A stretch of 64,000 bases of DNA, taken from contig JASBTM010000014.1 in NCBI GenBank assembly GCA_030148425.1, positions 1 to 64,000 on the forward strand. Direction: 5' to 3'. The stretch comes from Hyphomicrobium sp. Its GTDB lineage: Bacteria; Pseudomonadota; Alphaproteobacteria; Rhizobiales; Hyphomicrobiaceae. The notes beneath the pieces were generated by a model. That model did no database searches and was not told where the DNA came from. It saw only the letters and a program-made list of their open reading frames with translations. Both the position numbers and the translations under genes were made by a program. This document shows positions 55,725 to 64,000 of this stretch, piece by piece. How positions within the stretch are numbered: position 1 is the stretch's first letter; each line of letters begins with the position of its first letter.

Positions 55725-56501
55725 CTAGCCTAGCAGCTCGGGGCCTTTCTGACCCTCGAGCAGGAATTGGGATTCATCCTTGAGCGCGACACCCGTCAGG
55801 CCGCGCCGGAAGGCTTCACGCAACAGCCACGCGGTTTTAAATGCGCCCTCTTCATAGGACAGTCCGCGCTGACGGATGTTCGAGATGCAGTTGCGATCCG
55901 CATCCTTGATGCCAACGCGGGGCGACAGCGTGAGATAGACACCAAGGCTGTCAGGCGATGACAGACCCGGCCGCTCGCCGATCAGGACGAGCACAGCCTT
56001 GCCGCCCAGAATTTCGGCGGCTTCGTCGCCCAGCGCGACACGTGCATCGTCGGCGAGCAAGACCGGCGACAACTTCCACCCGGCTTTGACGGCATGGGGA
56101 AGCAGCGCGGACATGTAAGCCACCGTGTTCGCCGAGACGCCCATCGACGACAATCCATCACCGACGACCACGACGAGATCCGGGCGGCCGTTCTCCATCT
56201 CCGCCGTGCGCATCAGCGCTTCCCGCGAATGGTCGGAGAGTTTGCGGCCGAGATCCGGCCGGCGCAAATATTCGGAACGGTCGTGCGTGGCGCTGGCGAT
56301 CCGGAGCGTCGCCAGACCGAGATCGGCGAGGCCCTTTTCGATGGGCGTCCAGTCGATGGGGGTCGTCACGGCGTCGCGCGCCATTGCGTGCGACAGCGCG
56401 AAGTTCAGAACCTCATGCGTCGGAAGCGCCGAGCCCGAGCGGCCGAGGCCGATGCGGGCGTCTGTGAATTGTTTGAGATTGGCCCAGGGATCCGCTGTCA
56501 T
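55725..56501 (-). CDS. eutC: Ethanolamine ammonia-lyase small subunit
   Basis: 258 residues. Typical EutC runs: FTDARIGLGRSGSALPTHEV near the N-terminus, LVVVVGDGLSSMGVSANTVA, LVLIGERPGLSSPDSLGVYL and NCISNIRQRGLSYEEGAFKT. With EutB it forms the adenosylcobalamin-dependent enzyme that splits ethanolamine into acetaldehyde and ammonia, and EutC contributes the cobalamin-contacting surface. The start ATG at 56501 follows the eutB stop by one base, so the pair is translationally coupled. The downstream end meets a palindromic repeat. Confidence 0.95.
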   Translation of the reverse strand: MTADPWANLKQFTDARIGLGRSGSALPTHEVLNFALSHAMARDAVTTPIDWTPIEKGLADLGLATLRIASATHDRSEYLRRPDLGRKLSDHSREALMRTAEMENGRPDLVVVVGDGLSSMGVSANTVAYMSALLPHAVKAGWKLSPVLLADDARVALGDEAAEILGGKAVLVLIGERPGLSSPDSLGVYLTLSPRVGIKDADRNCISNIRQRGLSYEEGAFKTAWLLREAFRRGLTGVALKDESQFLLEGQKGPELLG

Positions 56502-56502
56502 C

Positions 56503-57888
56503 TTAGGCCGCCAGTGCTTGAGCGTGGGTGAGAAGCGGATTGCCCGGACGATGCGGCGCGAGGTGGCCGCTCGGATCCGTGACGCCGATCTTGGTGAGCC
56601 ACGCGTCGAACTCCGGCGCGCGCTTCAAGCCCAGCGCCTCGCGGACGTACAGCGCGTCGTGGAACGAGGTCGACTGATAGTTCAGCATGATGTCGTCGGC
56701 GCCGGGAATCCCCATGATGAAGTTGACGCCGGCAGCGCCGAGCATCATCAGCAGGATGTCCATGTCGTCCTGATCGGCTTCGGCGTGGTTGGTGTAGCAG
56801 ATATCGCAACCCATCGGCAGCCCGAGGAGCTTGCCGCAGAAGTGATCTTCGAGGCCGGCGCGGATGATTTCCTTGCCGTTGTAAAGATACTCGGGGCCGA
56901 TAAACCCAACGACGGTGTTGACGAGGAGCGGCTTGAACTGACGCGCAACGGCGTAAGCTCGGGTTTCGAGCGTCTGCTGATCGCAGCCATGGTGCGCATC
57001 GGCCGAGAGCGCGGACCCCTGCCCCGTCTCGAAGTACATGCAGTTGTCGCCGACCGTGCCGCGCTTCAGGCTCAGGGCGGCGTCTCGGCCTTCCTTCAAG
57101 TGCGAAAGCTTGACGCCGAACGAGTCGTTGACGCCCTCCGTTCCGCCGATCGACTGGAAGACGAGATCGACCGGCGCGCCTTTCGCGATGGCGTCGATCG
57201 TCGTGGTGACGTGGGTCAGCACGCAGCTTTGCGTCGGGATTTCGAAACGGCGGATGACGTCATCCATCATGACGAGAAGATCGGTGATCGCAGTGATATT
57301 GTCGCTCGCCGGGTTGATACCGATGACGGCGTCGCCGGAGCCGTACATCAGGCCATCGACGATAGAGGCCGCAATGCCCTTCTTGTCGTCTGTCGGATGG
57401 TTGGGCTGGAGACGCGCTGACATATGACCCGGCAGGCCGATGGTGTCGCGGAACTTGGTGACGACGTGCGCCTTCTTCGCGCCGAGCACGAGATCCTGAT
57501 TGCGCATGATTTTCGAGACGGCGGCCACCATTTCCGGCGTCAAACCCGGTGCGAGCGCGGAAACCTTCTGCGGCGTCGCCTTCTCCGACAGCAGCCAGTC
57601 GCGGAATTCGCCGACGGTCATGTGGGAAACCGGGGCAAAGGCCGCGGTGTCATGCGTGTCGACGATCAGGCGCGTGACGTCGTCCTGCTCGTAGGGAATG
57701 ATGACTTCATTCAGGAATTGCTTCAGAGGGACGTCCGCGAGCGCCATCTTGGCGGCGACATTCTCGGCGGCAGACTTGGCTGCGACGCCCGCCAGCACGT
57801 CACCCGAGCGCGGCGGCGTCGCCTTGGCCAGAAGCTCTTTCAAGGATGAGAATGTGTAGGTCGTCCCGCCCGCGTGCACCCGATACAT
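56503..57888 (-). CDS. eutB: Ethanolamine ammonia-lyase large subunit
   Basis: 461 residues from the ATG at 57888 (GGAGA ribosome site); upstream in-frame codons do not look like protein. EutB hallmarks: FRDTIGLPGHMSARLQPNHP, YGSGDAVIGINPASDNITAI, QSCVLTHVTTTIDAIAKGAP, MYFETGQGSALSADAHHGCD and GCDICYTNHAEADQDDMDIL. It binds ethanolamine and, with EutC, adenosylcobalamin. There is no eutA reactivase or shell gene in this window. A TetR regulator gene lies 108 bases upstream on the same strand, so it may be the first gene of a tetR-eutBC unit. Confidence 0.96.
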   Translation of the reverse strand: MYRVHAGGTTYTFSSLKELLAKATPPRSGDVLAGVAAKSAAENVAAKMALADVPLKQFLNEVIIPYEQDDVTRLIVDTHDTAAFAPVSHMTVGEFRDWLLSEKATPQKVSALAPGLTPEMVAAVSKIMRNQDLVLGAKKAHVVTKFRDTIGLPGHMSARLQPNHPTDDKKGIAASIVDGLMYGSGDAVIGINPASDNITAITDLLVMMDDVIRRFEIPTQSCVLTHVTTTIDAIAKGAPVDLVFQSIGGTEGVNDSFGVKLSHLKEGRDAALSLKRGTVGDNCMYFETGQGSALSADAHHGCDQQTLETRAYAVARQFKPLLVNTVVGFIGPEYLYNGKEIIRAGLEDHFCGKLLGLPMGCDICYTNHAEADQDDMDILLMMLGAAGVNFIMGIPGADDIMLNYQSTSFHDALYVREALGLKRAPEFDAWLTKIGVTDPSGHLAPHRPGNPLLTHAQALAA

Positions 57889-57995
57889 GGCTCGTCTCCA
57901 GAATTCGCCGGTTGCTCGCTCAATAATGTCCTTCAACGCGCCGCGTGCAAGCTTCAATTGGTGCCATTAGCAGCTCATTTGCAGGGCAGGTCAAT

Positions 57996-58688
57996 TCATG
58001 CGCACTTGGCCTCGCAGTCGGCGGACGACACAGTGGACGGCCCGAATTTGGCGAGAGCAGCGACGCCAGCGGTGAAGACGTCCATCGAATCGTCGAACGC
58101 CGCATTCGGATCGAGCGTCTGCAGGGCCGGAATCAATTCGCGCGTCGCCCGGTAGGTTTCGGGGTCGAGGGCGTTGAGCTCGGTTTCCTGCGCGGGCCCG
58201 ATGGGCCGCAACAAGCCCTCGGCTTCCGCCAGTGCGAAGCCGAGCACGAACGAATAGAAGGCCAGTCCCAAGCCTGCAGCAGACTCATCCGAGAGACCTG
58301 CGTTCCGAAGTGCGCGATAGACGATCTCGCTCGAGATGTGGTCGGCGGGTCCTGTCGCGTTGTAGCGGAAATGCAAGGGAAAGACGCGCGGGTGGTGGTG
58401 CGCGAGGGTGCGATACGCCTTTCCGACTGCCTTCAGATCTCCGCGCCAGTCCTGAGTTGCCGCCGGCATCTCGACGCTCCGAAGCCCGTGATCGGCGATC
58501 GCCCGAAGCAGCTCATCCTTGGAGCCGAAGTGATGCAGAACCGTCATCGGATCGACGCCGATAACGGCCGCGACCTTGCGGATGGAAAATGCAGCTTCTC
58601 CGAGCGCTGCGAATAAATGAAACGCGGCGTCCAGGATTTCGGATTTCTCGACGCCCCGTCGCGCACGAGATTTAGACTCAGCAGCCAT
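57996..58688 (-). CDS. TetR-family regulator
   Basis: 230 residues from the ATG at 58688; a longer in-frame reading upstream does not look like protein. The DNA-binding part is residues 14-60 (KSEILDAAFHLFAALGEAAF, RKVAAVIGVDPMTVLHHFGS, KDELLRAIADHG). The ligand domain is helical, with HHHPRVFPLHFRYNATG in its centre. A perfect inverted repeat TTCTAC-ACC-GTAGAA lies 16 bases upstream of the start and could be its own operator. It lies between eutB and the divergent aminotransferase/Puu run, so it probably controls both. The ligand is unknown. Confidence 0.88.
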   Translation of the reverse strand: MAAESKSRARRGVEKSEILDAAFHLFAALGEAAFSIRKVAAVIGVDPMTVLHHFGSKDELLRAIADHGLRSVEMPAATQDWRGDLKAVGKAYRTLAHHHPRVFPLHFRYNATGPADHISSEIVYRALRNAGLSDESAAGLGLAFYSFVLGFALAEAEGLLRPIGPAQETELNALDPETYRATRELIPALQTLDPNAAFDDSMDVFTAGVAALAKFGPSTVSSADCEAKCA

Positions 58689-58703
58689 ACCCTGCCTCTT
58701 GAC

Positions 58704-58718
58704 TTCTACACCGTAGAA
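58704..58718. promoter_or_regulatory. TetR operator candidate
   Basis: Perfect 6-bp inverted repeat TTCTAC-ACC-GTAGAA, 16 bases before the TetR-family ATG. Its size and symmetry suit a TetR dimer. Assigning it to this regulator is inference. Confidence 0.5.
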
Positions 58719-58835
58719 CTTACACTGAGAACGTCCGAAACGCAAGTTTGGCTTACGGTGATGGCAAATTTCGTTTGCGTCAGCGATTGAGTTGTAATTG
58801 CCGCCAACGGATCGCATGCACGGGAACATGGCGTT

Positions 58836-58985
58836 ATGGCACTGTCGCGCATCGAGTTTCCGGCTTATTACATGGGCGGGGATATTCCCCGCTGCCATGA
58901 GGCGTCGCCCGCGATGATCAGCGCCCCACATCCCAAGCGCGAGCTACTGAAGCTCTGCGCGCGCATCGGCTACACGCCGCACTGA
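58836..58985 (+). CDS. Possible 49-residue protein, unrecognised
   Basis: ATG at 58836 and TGA at 58983-58985. The predicted peptide starts MALSRIEFPAYYMGGDIPRC and ends LKLCARIGYTPH. 39 of its 49 codons end in G or C, in line with a coding frame in a G+C-rich genome. No strong ribosome site is seen (GGGAA 12 bases upstream). It stops 72 bases before the aminotransferase GTG start. It may be a real small protein or a leader peptide; I recognise no family. Confidence 0.35.
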   Translation: MALSRIEFPAYYMGGDIPRCHEASPAMISAPHPKRELLKLCARIGYTPH

Positions 58986-59057
58986 CGCCACCCAGCTTTG
59001 CCGCCGTTCGGGTTTCTACGCCCGATTCAATTTTCTCTTTTCGCCGGAGGCTTCCAC

Positions 59058-60443
59058 GTGTCCAACCGTGTTCAGACCAAGCAGATCCAACAGCTCGACT
59101 CGGAGCATCATCTTCATCCGTTCTCAGATCATCAGTCGCTGAGAGCGAGCGGCAACGTCCGCGTCATCGTCAAGGGCGAAGGCCCGTACGTTTTCGACAG
59201 CGAAGGCCACCGCATCCTTGACGGCATGGCAGGCCTTTGGACGACGAACATCGGCTACGGCAACAAAGAACTTGCCCAAGCCGCCTACGATCAAATGGTC
59301 GAACTGCCGTTCTACAATACGTTCTTCAAAACGACGCATCCGCCGGTCGTGGCGCTTTCGCGCAAGCTGGCCGAGATCGCGCCTGCGCATCTCAACCAAG
59401 TGTTCTTCGGTTCGTCGGGCTCGGAATCGAACGACACGGCGATCCGCCTGATCCGCCATTACTGGGTTCTCAAAGGCGAGCCGAAGCGGCGCATCATCAT
59501 CAGCCGCAAGAATGCCTACCACGGCTCGACGATTGCGGCCGGCTCGATGGGCGGCATGAGCCACGTGCATCAGCACAGCTATCCGGTCTACGAGGGCTTC
59601 CGCCACGTGATGGATCCTTACTGGTACGGCGACTCCTTCCCCGGCGAGACGCCGGAAGAGTTCGGGCTTCGTGCCGCGCGCGCCATCGAAGAAGAAATCC
59701 TGCGCTGCGGACCAGAGAACGTCGCGGCGTTCGCAGGCGAGCCGGTGCAAGGCGCGGGTGGTGTCAAGATCGCCCCATCGACCTATTGGCCGGAAGTGCA
59801 GCGCATCGTCGACAAGTACGGCATCCTGCTGCTCGCGGACGAAGTCATCACCGGTTTTGGACGCGTCGGCACCTGGTTTGCCTCGGATTTCTACGGCATC
59901 AGGCCGAACCTGATCACGTTCGCTAAGGCGGCGACGTCGGGCTACATCCCGCTGTCGGGCGTCCTCGTCGACGATAAGATCGTCGAAGCGCTGATGGCGA
60001 AGGACGACGACTTCAATCACGGCTACACGTTCTCCGGTCACCCGGTCGCGTGCGCCGTCGCGCTGAAAAACCTTGAAATCATGGAACGCGACCGCCTCGT
60101 GCCGAAGGTCAAGGAGACGACCGGACCGGCGCTCGCGAAACTTCTCGGGCGCTTCAAGGATCATCCGCTCGTCGGCGAGGTTCGCAGCGTCGGCATGCTC
60201 GGTGCTATCGAACTCGTCGCGGATAAGAAGACGCGCCGGCGTTTCGACAATCCGGGCCGGGTCGGCCTCATCTGCCGCGATCACTTCTTCCGCGAAGGGT
60301 TCATCATGCGCGCTGTGTGGGACACGATGGTCTGCGCGCCGCCGCTGACGTGGATGGAAGAGCAGTTCGAGGAAGCAGGAAAGGTCATCCAGAAGGCCCT
60401 CGATCAAACGCTCGCAGCCGTGCAGGGAGAAATGGCGGCATGA
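59058..60443 (+). CDS. Class III aminotransferase (putrescine/omega-amino acid type)
   Basis: 461 residues from the GTG at 59058, seven bases after GGAGG; a TTG at 58998 lacks such a site. Fold-type I class III features: LDGMAGLWTTNIGYGNKELA, FFGSSGSESNDTAIRLIRHY, NAYHGSTIAAGSMGG, the LLADEVITGFGRVGTWFASD stretch and the PLP lysine K290 in TFAKAATSGYIPLSG. It resembles SpuC-type polyamine:pyruvate aminotransferases and beta-alanine aminotransferases. The downstream gene overlaps by ATGA. With PuuA-, PuuD- and aldehyde dehydrogenase-like genes behind it, a role in polyamine or other primary-amine breakdown is likely. Confidence 0.9.
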   Translation: MSNRVQTKQIQQLDSEHHLHPFSDHQSLRASGNVRVIVKGEGPYVFDSEGHRILDGMAGLWTTNIGYGNKELAQAAYDQMVELPFYNTFFKTTHPPVVALSRKLAEIAPAHLNQVFFGSSGSESNDTAIRLIRHYWVLKGEPKRRIIISRKNAYHGSTIAAGSMGGMSHVHQHSYPVYEGFRHVMDPYWYGDSFPGETPEEFGLRAARAIEEEILRCGPENVAAFAGEPVQGAGGVKIAPSTYWPEVQRIVDKYGILLLADEVITGFGRVGTWFASDFYGIRPNLITFAKAATSGYIPLSGVLVDDKIVEALMAKDDDFNHGYTFSGHPVACAVALKNLEIMERDRLVPKVKETTGPALAKLLGRFKDHPLVGEVRSVGMLGAIELVADKKTRRRFDNPGRVGLICRDHFFREGFIMRAVWDTMVCAPPLTWMEEQFEEAGKVIQKALDQTLAAVQGEMAA

Positions 60444-61192
60444 GCAGGCCAATTATCGCCATTGCCTGCAGCACCGGCGTTACGAGCGAACTGGCCGCGG
60501 ACGCCGTGGGGCGAAAATATTCGCTCGCGGTCGCGGAGGTTTCCGAGTGCCAGCCGCTGCTGTTGCCGGTTGCCGCAGGCACTGCCGACATCAACACCAT
60601 TCTCGACGTCGCGTCCGGCATTCTACTGCCGGGCGCGGTGGCGAACGTGCATCCGGAGCACTATGGAGACGAAGAGCCGGTCATTCCCGAAGCCATCGAT
60701 CGTGACAGAGATGCGGTGACGTTGCCGCTGATCCGCGCTGCGGTCGAGCGAAAGGTGCCGATCCTCGCGATTTGTCGGGGGTTCCAGGAACTCAACGTCG
60801 CCCTCGGCGGGACGCTGCATCAGGCTGTTCATACGGTCGAGGGTTATGCCGACCATCGCGAACCGAAGGTTACGGACTTCGACGTGATGTTCGCCGTTCG
60901 CCATACGGTGACGCTCAAAGGCGAACTCCGGAAATGGCTCGGCCAGGACGAGATCACCGTGAACTCGCTGCACGGACAAGGCATCAAAGACCTCGCCAAG
61001 CCGCTCGTTGCCGAAGCATTCGCGGAAGATGGCCTCGTCGAGGCCGCGCGCGTTGTTGCAGGCAATCCGTTTTCCCTCGGGGTGCAATGGCACCCCGAGT
61101 GGCTCGTCTCTTCCAACCCCGCATCCCTGGCACTGTTCCGCCGCTTCGGCGACGCTGCGAGAGGCATGATCGCAAAAGGCCAGGCCGCATGA
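60440..61192 (+). CDS. Class I glutamine amidotransferase-like hydrolase (PuuD-like)
   Basis: 250 residues with the class I amidotransferase catalytic set: Cys112 in LAICRGFQELN and His218/Glu220 in LGVQWHPEW. The NVALGGTLHQAVH and SLHGQGIKDLA segments are typical of PuuD, the gamma-glutamyl-GABA hydrolase of the Puu route, which releases glutamate and GABA. Start ATG overlaps the aminotransferase stop and its own stop overlaps the GS start (ATGA both times). The substrate is inferred from context, and other gamma-glutamyl amides are possible. Confidence 0.85.
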   Translation: MSRPIIAIACSTGVTSELAADAVGRKYSLAVAEVSECQPLLLPVAAGTADINTILDVASGILLPGAVANVHPEHYGDEEPVIPEAIDRDRDAVTLPLIRAAVERKVPILAICRGFQELNVALGGTLHQAVHTVEGYADHREPKVTDFDVMFAVRHTVTLKGELRKWLGQDEITVNSLHGQGIKDLAKPLVAEAFAEDGLVEAARVVAGNPFSLGVQWHPEWLVSSNPASLALFRRFGDAARGMIAKGQAA

Positions 61193-62535
61193 CCGATACG
61201 TTCCTAAGCGTCGAAGAGACAACAGCATTCCTCGACGCCAATCCCACCGTCTCGTGGATCGATATTCTGCTGTTCGACATGAACGGCATGCCGCGCGGAA
61301 AGCGCGTGCGGCGCGGCGATCTCGTCAGCGTTGCAAAGAGCGGCCTGTTGCTCCCGGCCTCGGTCTATGTCCTCGATCCGCGCGGTAACTCGATCGCCGA
61401 GACAGGGCGCCTCTGGGAGACGGGTGATCACGATATTCCATTTCGCGTTCTCTCCGGCACGTTGAGGCCGATCCCGGTCGGCAAATGCTCTCACGGCCAA
61501 GCGGTGATGGTGCCGGTCGACGCGTGCGATATGGATCCGCGCTCCGTGCTCGCGACCCAAGTCGACCGCCTGGGCCAAGCAGGGCGAAAGCCTATCGTCG
61601 CTGTCGAACTCGAATTCTATGTGACGCGCCGCAATCCCGACGGCAATTTCAGCCTCGTCACCCCTCCGGGGCTTTCGGCCGATCCCGAGCGTCCGATGAC
61701 GTTCGGCTTCGAGGAGATGGATACGCTCGGGCCGTTCATCGACGATGTATATCGCATCGCGGAAGCGCAGGGCTTGCCCCTCGACGCAGTGATGCAGGAA
61801 TCCGGTCCCGGCCAGTTCGAGATCAACCTCAAGCACAGCGAAGCGATGTCGGCAGCGCTCGACGGCGTTCTGCTGAAGCGCGCAGTCAAGGCGGCGGCAC
61901 GCCAGCACGATCTCGAAGCGACGTTCATGGCGAAGCCGCACCACGATTGGACCGGTTCCGGCATGCACGTGCACGTAAGCCTCGTCGATCCCGAAGGCAG
62001 GAACCTTTTTGAAGGCGATCCGATGACGCCGATGTTCCGCCAAGCGATCGGCGGCCTGCGCGCTTCGATGCCCGATTTCATGGCGGTCTGGGCGCAGTCT
62101 GCCAACGCCTACCGCCGCTACGTGCCGGAATCCTATGTGCCGATGTCGGCGCACTGGGGCTTCAACAATCGCACGGTGGCGCTGCGCGTGCCCTGCTGCA
62201 GCGGCCCGGCGACAAGGATCGAGCATCGCGTCTCAGGCGCCGACGCCAACCCGTACATGGTCATCGCGGGCATTCTCGCGGGCGTTTCTTACGGTATCGC
62301 CAACGGCATCGATCCGGGGCAGCATGCAGAAGGCAACGCCGAAGAGCTTGACGGCGCCCAGCTGCCGACGGCGTGGGTCAATGCGCTCGAAAAATTCCGT
62401 TCGTCGGAGATCGTTCGCGACACGTTCGGCGCGACGTTCCAAGACATTTACTATCGTCTGAAAGAGACCGAGCGGATCAGCTTCGAACGGGTCGTCACGG
62501 CGCTCGACTATGAGTGGTACGCTCAGGTTGCATAG
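61189..62535 (+). CDS. Glutamine synthetase-family gamma-glutamyl-amine ligase (PuuA-like)
   Basis: 448 residues of the GS superfamily, without the adenylylation site layout of GlnA. GS motifs: VAVELEFYV, the ESGPGQFEINLKHSEAM metal site, MAKPHHDWTGSGMHVHVSLV and WGFNNRTVALRVPCC. Such proteins ligate glutamate to putrescine or another primary amine, using ATP. Neighbouring PuuD-, aminotransferase- and aldehyde-dehydrogenase-like genes fit this. Gamma-glutamylmethylamide synthetase is a related alternative, but no N-methylglutamate genes are adjacent. Overlaps both neighbours' ends closely (4-base overlap upstream, 12-base gap downstream). Confidence 0.85.
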   Translation: MTDTFLSVEETTAFLDANPTVSWIDILLFDMNGMPRGKRVRRGDLVSVAKSGLLLPASVYVLDPRGNSIAETGRLWETGDHDIPFRVLSGTLRPIPVGKCSHGQAVMVPVDACDMDPRSVLATQVDRLGQAGRKPIVAVELEFYVTRRNPDGNFSLVTPPGLSADPERPMTFGFEEMDTLGPFIDDVYRIAEAQGLPLDAVMQESGPGQFEINLKHSEAMSAALDGVLLKRAVKAAARQHDLEATFMAKPHHDWTGSGMHVHVSLVDPEGRNLFEGDPMTPMFRQAIGGLRASMPDFMAVWAQSANAYRRYVPESYVPMSAHWGFNNRTVALRVPCCSGPATRIEHRVSGADANPYMVIAGILAGVSYGIANGIDPGQHAEGNAEELDGAQLPTAWVNALEKFRSSEIVRDTFGATFQDIYYRLKETERISFERVVTALDYEWYAQVA

Positions 62536-62547
62536 GATTTTACGATC

Positions 62548-64000
62548 ATGACATCGCTTGCACATTTCGAAGCCGTCGCCGGATCGATAAAGATTCCGGG
62601 CGAAGCCGTTATCGACGGCAAGCTCGCCGGCAGCGTTTCGGGAAAAACGTTCGCCAACGTCTCTCCGCGCAACGGCCGCATCCTCAATCATGTTGCGCAA
62701 TGCGGGCCGGAAGACGTCGATCTTGCAGTCAAAAGCGCGCGTCGCGCCTTCGAGCAAGGCTCGTGGCGCAAGCTTCATTATCGTGAGAAGAAGCGCATTC
62801 TGTTCAAGCTCGCCGAGTTGATGGAGCGTGACATCGAAACACTTGCCGTGCTCGAAAGCCTCGATGTCGGCAAGCCGATCTCGAACGCACTCGGTGGCGA
62901 CGTTCCTAACGCCATCCGCACACTCCGTTATTATGCAGAGGCGCTGGACAAGGTTTACGGCGAGGTTGCACCCGAAGCTCCGGACCGCTTCTCGTTTGTG
63001 CTGCACGATCCGCTCGGCGTTATCGGCGCCATCGTACCGTGGAACTTCCCACTGCACATGGCGATGTGGAAGGTCGCGCCCGCGCTCGCGATGGGCAATT
63101 CCGTTATTCTGAAGCCTGCGGAACAATCTCCGCTGACGGCCCTGAAACTCGGCGAATTGGCGCTTGAGGCTGGCCTCCCCGCCGGGGTTCTCAACGTCGT
63201 TCCGGGCTTCGGCGCAGAAGCAGGCAAGGCGCTTGCACTGCACAACGACGTCGACATGATCGCCTTTACCGGTTCCGGCCCCGTCGGCAAGCTGCTGATG
63301 CAGTATTCCGGACAGAGCAATCTGAAGCGCGTGAGCCTGGAGCTTGGCGGAAAATCTCCGCACATCATTTTCGCGGACTGCCCAGATCTCGACCGGGCTG
63401 CCACAGAAGCTGCATGGGGCATCTTCTATAATTCAGGGCAGGTATGCACTGCCGGATCTCGTCTCCTGGTACAGGACGCGATAGCCGATGATTTCACCAA
63501 TCGGCTCATAACGGTTGCCCGAAAAATCGTTTCTGGCGACCCCCTGGAGCCGGCGACGACCTCGGGCGCCATGGTTAGCGAAGAACAAATGAAGACGGCA
63601 CTCCGCTATATCGAAACGGCGAAACGCGAGGGCGGCTCTCTAGCCCTCGGCGGCAATCGCACGCTCGAAGAAAGCGGCGGTTTTTACGTCGAGCCGACCG
63701 TCTTCGCGGGTGTGACGCCGGAGAATACGCTGGCGCGCGAAGAGGTTTTCGGACCGGTGCTCGCCATCACGCGCTTCAAGGAAGCCGACGATGCGATCCG
63801 CATCGCCAACGACACGAACTATGGCCTCGCCGCCGGACTTTGGACGAAGGACATCACGCTGGCTCACCGCGCCGCGCGTGAGATCCGCGCCGGCCTCGTG
63901 TGGATCAACGGCTGGGACGCCTGCGATATCACTGTGCCTTTCGGCGGCTTCAAGCAGTCCGGCTTCGGCCGCGATCGCTCTCTGCACGCCTTACATAAGT
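62548..64000 (+). CDS. Aldehyde dehydrogenase (PuuC-like), truncated by the window end
   Basis: 484 codons visible, lacking probably the last 10-15 residues. The frame is open to base 64000. ALDH motifs: PWNFPLHMAMWKVAPALAMG, FTGSGPVGKLLMQ, the general base Glu265 in LELGGKSPHII, the catalytic Cys300 in GQVCTAGSRL and FGPVLAITRF. The last visible residues (GFKQSGFGRDRS) are the family's conserved end. PuuC oxidises gamma-glutamyl-aminobutyraldehyde, and this enzyme could also oxidise acetaldehyde from the divergent eutBC. It starts 12 bases after the PuuA-like stop. Confidence 0.9.
   Translation, partial: MTSLAHFEAVAGSIKIPGEAVIDGKLAGSVSGKTFANVSPRNGRILNHVAQCGPEDVDLAVKSARRAFEQGSWRKLHYREKKRILFKLAELMERDIETLAVLESLDVGKPISNALGGDVPNAIRTLRYYAEALDKVYGEVAPEAPDRFSFVLHDPLGVIGAIVPWNFPLHMAMWKVAPALAMGNSVILKPAEQSPLTALKLGELALEAGLPAGVLNVVPGFGAEAGKALALHNDVDMIAFTGSGPVGKLLMQYSGQSNLKRVSLELGGKSPHIIFADCPDLDRAATEAAWGIFYNSGQVCTAGSRLLVQDAIADDFTNRLITVARKIVSGDPLEPATTSGAMVSEEQMKTALRYIETAKREGGSLALGGNRTLEESGGFYVEPTVFAGVTPENTLAREEVFGPVLAITRFKEADDAIRIANDTNYGLAAGLWTKDITLAHRAAREIRAGLVWINGWDACDITVPFGGFKQSGFGRDRSLHALHK

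Larger units (their letters stand above)
58689..59057. promoter_or_regulatory. Divergent region between tetR and the aminotransferase gene
   Basis: 369 bases. It contains the operator-like inverted repeat TTCTAC/GTAGAA (58704-58718) near the TetR start and a possible small gene (58836-58985). Beyond these nothing further is identified, but promoters for both directions must lie here. Confidence 0.55.

Noticed and set aside
61189..62535. Naming the glutamine synthetase-like gene gmaS because of the methylated-amine locus
   Set aside because: It is 16 kb away with PuuD-, aminotransferase- and aldehyde dehydrogenase-like neighbours and no mgs genes. PuuA-like is the better reading.
62233..63363. 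Minus-strand open frame over the PuuA-like and aldehyde dehydrogenase genes
   Set aside because: It crosses two intact genes on the other strand and has no domain of its own.

Overview
The window (about 60% G+C) reads as chromosome of a methylotrophic alphaproteobacterium of the order Hyphomicrobiales, most likely Hyphomicrobium or a close relative. This rests on three things: Rhizobiales-type gene order (tatA-scpB-scpA-nagZ-SPOR-argS-dgt, erpA-xth, exoR-like; valS-PopZ-tolC-pcm-like), an aerobic trimethylamine oxidation locus, and several PQQ-type quinoprotein folds. No phage, transposase, CRISPR or rRNA was seen.

1-30 kb is mostly housekeeping. A long minus-strand run (dgt, argS, SPOR protein, nagZ, scpA, scpB, tatA) faces erpA and xth. 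ilvD overlaps an ExoR-like Sel1 protein. Next come an M48 peptidase, a DUF2939 protein, a divergent AraC/EamA pair, then valS followed by two tandem PopZ-like (DUF2497) genes, tolC and a degenerate isoaspartyl-methyltransferase-like gene. tRNA-Cys and tRNA-Asn, a GGDEF-EAL protein and a ClC-type channel protein follow.

31.7-44.6 kb is the most distinctive part, a methylated-amine locus. It holds a signal-less type-1 binding protein (possible cytoplasmic sensor), a GntR regulator and an unrecognised protein. Divergent from these are an APC permease with an unusual tryptophan-repeat loop, four genes resembling the dimethylamine monooxygenase / haem-dependent oxidative N-demethylase set (zinc-ribbon protein, ferredoxin-reductase, DUF3445 protein, GcvT-like protein), then trimethylamine monooxygenase (tmm) and TMAO demethylase (tdm). 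Together they should run TMA -> TMAO -> DMA -> monomethylamine, with formaldehyde probably passed to tetrahydrofolate by the GcvT-type domains. Hairpins separate the transcription blocks and a strong terminator follows tdm.

44.7-55.7 kb is mixed: an AcuI/YhdH reductase, a tautomerase, CsaA, a quinoprotein-cytochrome c fusion with an SMP-30-like partner, a FecR-domain protein facing a CHASE2 adenylate cyclase, a second quinoprotein and an SDR. Two related palindromic intergenic repeats lie here.

55.7-64 kb is an amine catabolism region. eutBC (B12-dependent ethanolamine ammonia-lyase, with no microcompartment genes in view) and a TetR regulator lie opposite a tightly overlapping run of class III aminotransferase, PuuD-like amidotransferase, PuuA-like glutamine synthetase and aldehyde dehydrogenase. 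The last gene is cut by the window edge.
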